A DNA stretch of 5,915 nt from Nitrosopumilaceae archaeon (GTDB taxonomy: Archaea; Thermoproteota; Nitrososphaeria; Nitrososphaerales; Nitrosopumilaceae), in contig DUJB01000070.1 in assembly GCA_013330055.1 (NCBI GenBank), positions 1 to 5,915 on the forward strand. Reading direction: 5' to 3'. Positions 4,530 through 5,915 of this stretch are shown here, piece after piece. The stretch's first letter is position 1. Every line of letters starts with the position of its first letter. Below the pieces are notes generated by a model. It ran no database searches. It was not told the origin of the DNA and saw nothing but the letters and a program-made list of their open reading frames with translations. Position numbers and translations under genes: made by a program.

Positions 4530-5042
4530 ATGGAAGAACTGAAAGGTATTGACGAATTATTCAACAATGGTATGATACTCCGCAAGACAGGAAACCCAAA
4601 AGAATCAATTTTATATTTTAACAAAGTATTAGAGATCAATCCTGATCATCTTGACGCCTTACTAAACAAAGGACATGCATTTGGAAAGATTGGAAGATAT
4701 TATGATGCTATAATTTGTTATGATAGAGTTTTAAAAATTGAAAGTAACAACATTCTTGGATTGATTAACACCGGATTGTGTTATCATTATTTAAGAGACT
4801 ATGAAAAAGCAATATCATTTTATGACAAAATCTTGCAGACATATCCACAGCATGCCAATGCCCTTTATCACAAGGCTTGCAGCAAAGCACTCCAAAACAA
4901 GTTTGATGAATCAATAGACATGCTTGAGCAAGCAATCAAGCAGGATCTTACATTCAGGATCAAAGCAAAGGGAGATCTTGATTTTGATAAAATGAGAGAC
5001 AATGAAAGATTCATCAAATTTGTGTCCAATTGGACGAACTAA
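4530..5042 (+). CDS. TPR-repeat protein (four repeats)
   Basis: This 170-residue protein is almost entirely tetratricopeptide repeats, which form a helical scaffold for protein-protein contacts. TPR1 is about 8-41 (GNPKESILYFNKVLEINPD), TPR2 42-75 (GRYYDAIICYDRVLKI), TPR3 76-109 (RDYEKAISFYDKILQTYPQ), TPR4 110-143 (NKFDESIDMLEQAIKQD). A capping tail, KAKGDLDFDKMRDNERFIKFV, resembles the usual end of archaeal and bacterial TPR proteins (D.DF..+R...RF..+). There is no signal peptide or TM segment, so it is probably cytoplasmic. I reject the 27-residue upstream extension from a TTG at 4449 because the promoter and the divergent gene occupy it. The next gene starts 48 bases after the stop with no clear T-tract between, so read-through is possible. 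Binding partner unknown. Confidence 0.92.
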   Translation: MEELKGIDELFNNGMILRKTGNPKESILYFNKVLEINPDHLDALLNKGHAFGKIGRYYDAIICYDRVLKIESNNILGLINTGLCYHYLRDYEKAISFYDKILQTYPQHANALYHKACSKALQNKFDESIDMLEQAIKQDLTFRIKAKGDLDFDKMRDNERFIKFVSNWTN

Positions 5043-5090
5043 TCTTCAATAGGAAAGAATACAAAGCTCATCAAAAAACAATGCATATCA

Positions 5091-5915
5091 TTGGATAAGA
5101 TAGGGATCATTGGAGTGGGGATGCTTGGTAGAGCTGTAGCAACCAGGCTTTTAAAATCAGGTTACCAGTTGACTGTTTACAACAGAACTAGAGAAAAAGC
5201 AGACGAACTAAAAACTCTCGGAGCATCAGTAGCTTATTCTCCAAAAGATGTTGCCAAGTCCTCTGATTTAGTAATAACTATAGTCAAAGATGCCCAAGCT
5301 GTAGAGGCTGTGTCTTTTGGAAAAGATGGAATAATCGATGGCAAACATGACAGATTGACAGTAGCAGACATGAGTACGACAAACCCAGTATCATCAAGAG
5401 AAATAGCAAAAAAATTCAAAGAAAATGGAATCCATATGCTTGACACACCAGTCATGGGAGGCCCAATTCAAGCAGAAAGTGGGGAACTGGTTGTGATGGT
5501 TGGAGGAGAAAAAACAGTTTATGAAAATCATAAAAAAATTTTTGATACCATAGGAAACAAGACGTTTTACCTAGGTGAAAACGGTTCAGGTCATGCAATG
5601 AAACTTGCGATGAATTTGCAGATTTCCATTCTTGCATTATCTTTATCGGAAAGCATCACCCTAGTTAGAGGAGCTGGTCTTGAGCCAGAAACTTTCTTAG
5701 AGATTCTAAACTCGACATATTTCAAGACAGGGATGAGTGTAAACAAAGGTCCCAAGATGATAAAAGGCGATTTTAAACCAACCTTTACTCTTAAGATGAT
5801 GAAAAAAGATCTTGATACCATAAACCAGGCTGCCAAAAAATTAAACCTGTATTTACCAATGACAACACTTGCAAACAAGTTGTATCAAGATGCCATTGAA
5901 AACGGCTTTGGCGAG
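5091..5915 (+). CDS. Beta-hydroxyacid dehydrogenase (HIBADH/GLYR-like), C-terminus beyond window
   Basis: I see 275 residues; family members are usually about 285-300, so only a short C-terminal piece is missing. The Rossmann part starts KIGIIGVGMLGRAVATRL (3-20), and the second strand ends in YNRT (30-33), the Asn-Arg-Thr pattern of NADP-preferring members. Other family signatures are DMSTTNPVSSREIA (93-106), the substrate loop DTPVMGGPIQAESGELVVMVGG (118-139), catalytic K171 in GSGHAMKLAMN (165-175), and KKDLDT (238-243). It should interconvert a short hydroxyacid and its semialdehyde, such as glyoxylate, succinic or malonic semialdehyde, or 3-hydroxyisobutyrate. The start is probably TTG at 5091: the frame is closed by the TPR stop at 5040, no in-frame ATG lies between, and the protein begins right before the first beta strand. 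Exact substrate cannot be read from sequence. Confidence 0.92.
   Translation, partial: MDKIGIIGVGMLGRAVATRLLKSGYQLTVYNRTREKADELKTLGASVAYSPKDVAKSSDLVITIVKDAQAVEAVSFGKDGIIDGKHDRLTVADMSTTNPVSSREIAKKFKENGIHMLDTPVMGGPIQAESGELVVMVGGEKTVYENHKKIFDTIGNKTFYLGENGSGHAMKLAMNLQISILALSLSESITLVRGAGLEPETFLEILNSTYFKTGMSVNKGPKMIKGDFKPTFTLKMMKKDLDTINQAAKKLNLYLPMTTLANKLYQDAIENGFGE

Noticed and set aside
5234..5878. Three minus-strand frames opposite the dehydrogenase
   Set aside because: They are antisense to an intact, motif-complete enzyme.

Overview
The window looks like a chromosomal piece of an AT-rich ammonia-oxidising thaumarchaeon (Nitrosopumilus/Nitrosarchaeum type). The evidence is the set of small proteins typical of that group (a Cys-rich 'CKGxC...RCQxC...RxKPRN' protein, a mini C2H2 finger, a NitrOD5-like domain), the archaeal hot-dog acyl-CoA thioesterase, and the promoter style. 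In at least six genes a TATA-like box is centred about 24-27 bases before the start codon, which predicts leaderless mRNAs. No rRNA, tRNA, insertion sequence, CRISPR array or phage gene is visible. The lineage call is inferred from remembered family resemblance, not from a search.

Layout, left to right. 1-1247 (minus, 3' end outside the window) encodes a membrane-anchored coiled-coil protein with two TM helices and a long tail of 45-residue tandem repeats. An AT-rich divergent spacer (1248-1365) separates it from an 81-residue possible NitrOD5-like protein (1366-1611, plus). A minus-strand pair follows, read from 2376 down to 1702: a short HExxH metallopeptidase resembling ImmA/IrrE, then a nine-cysteine zinc-binding protein. 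Divergent from it, on the plus strand, are a 58-residue protein (2512-2688), a YciA/ACOT-type hot-dog thioesterase (2720-3211) and a 72-residue unknown overlapping the thioesterase by 8 bases (3204-3422). A 52-residue single C2H2 finger (3467-3625) then converges, with 10 bases between stops, on a SRPBCC/START-like protein (3636-4118, minus). A 98-residue protein ending in CSCGN (4165-4461, minus) is divergent from a four-repeat TPR protein (4530-5042, plus). The last gene (5091-5915, plus, 3' end outside the window) is a beta-hydroxyacid dehydrogenase with NADP-type cofactor residues.

Functional reading. Two genes have clear enzyme classes (thioesterase and beta-hydroxyacid/semialdehyde dehydrogenase). 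A third is a probable metallopeptidase. The rest are small regulatory, metal-binding or scaffold proteins. Several genes start with GTG or TTG, and three apparent long ORFs should be shortened because their predicted promoter lies inside the extension or because a good internal ATG fits the family. The most unusual items are the coiled-coil repeat protein, whose 45-residue period implies a regular heptad discontinuity, and the peptidase/zinc-protein pair. The window contains no evident defence or mobile system.
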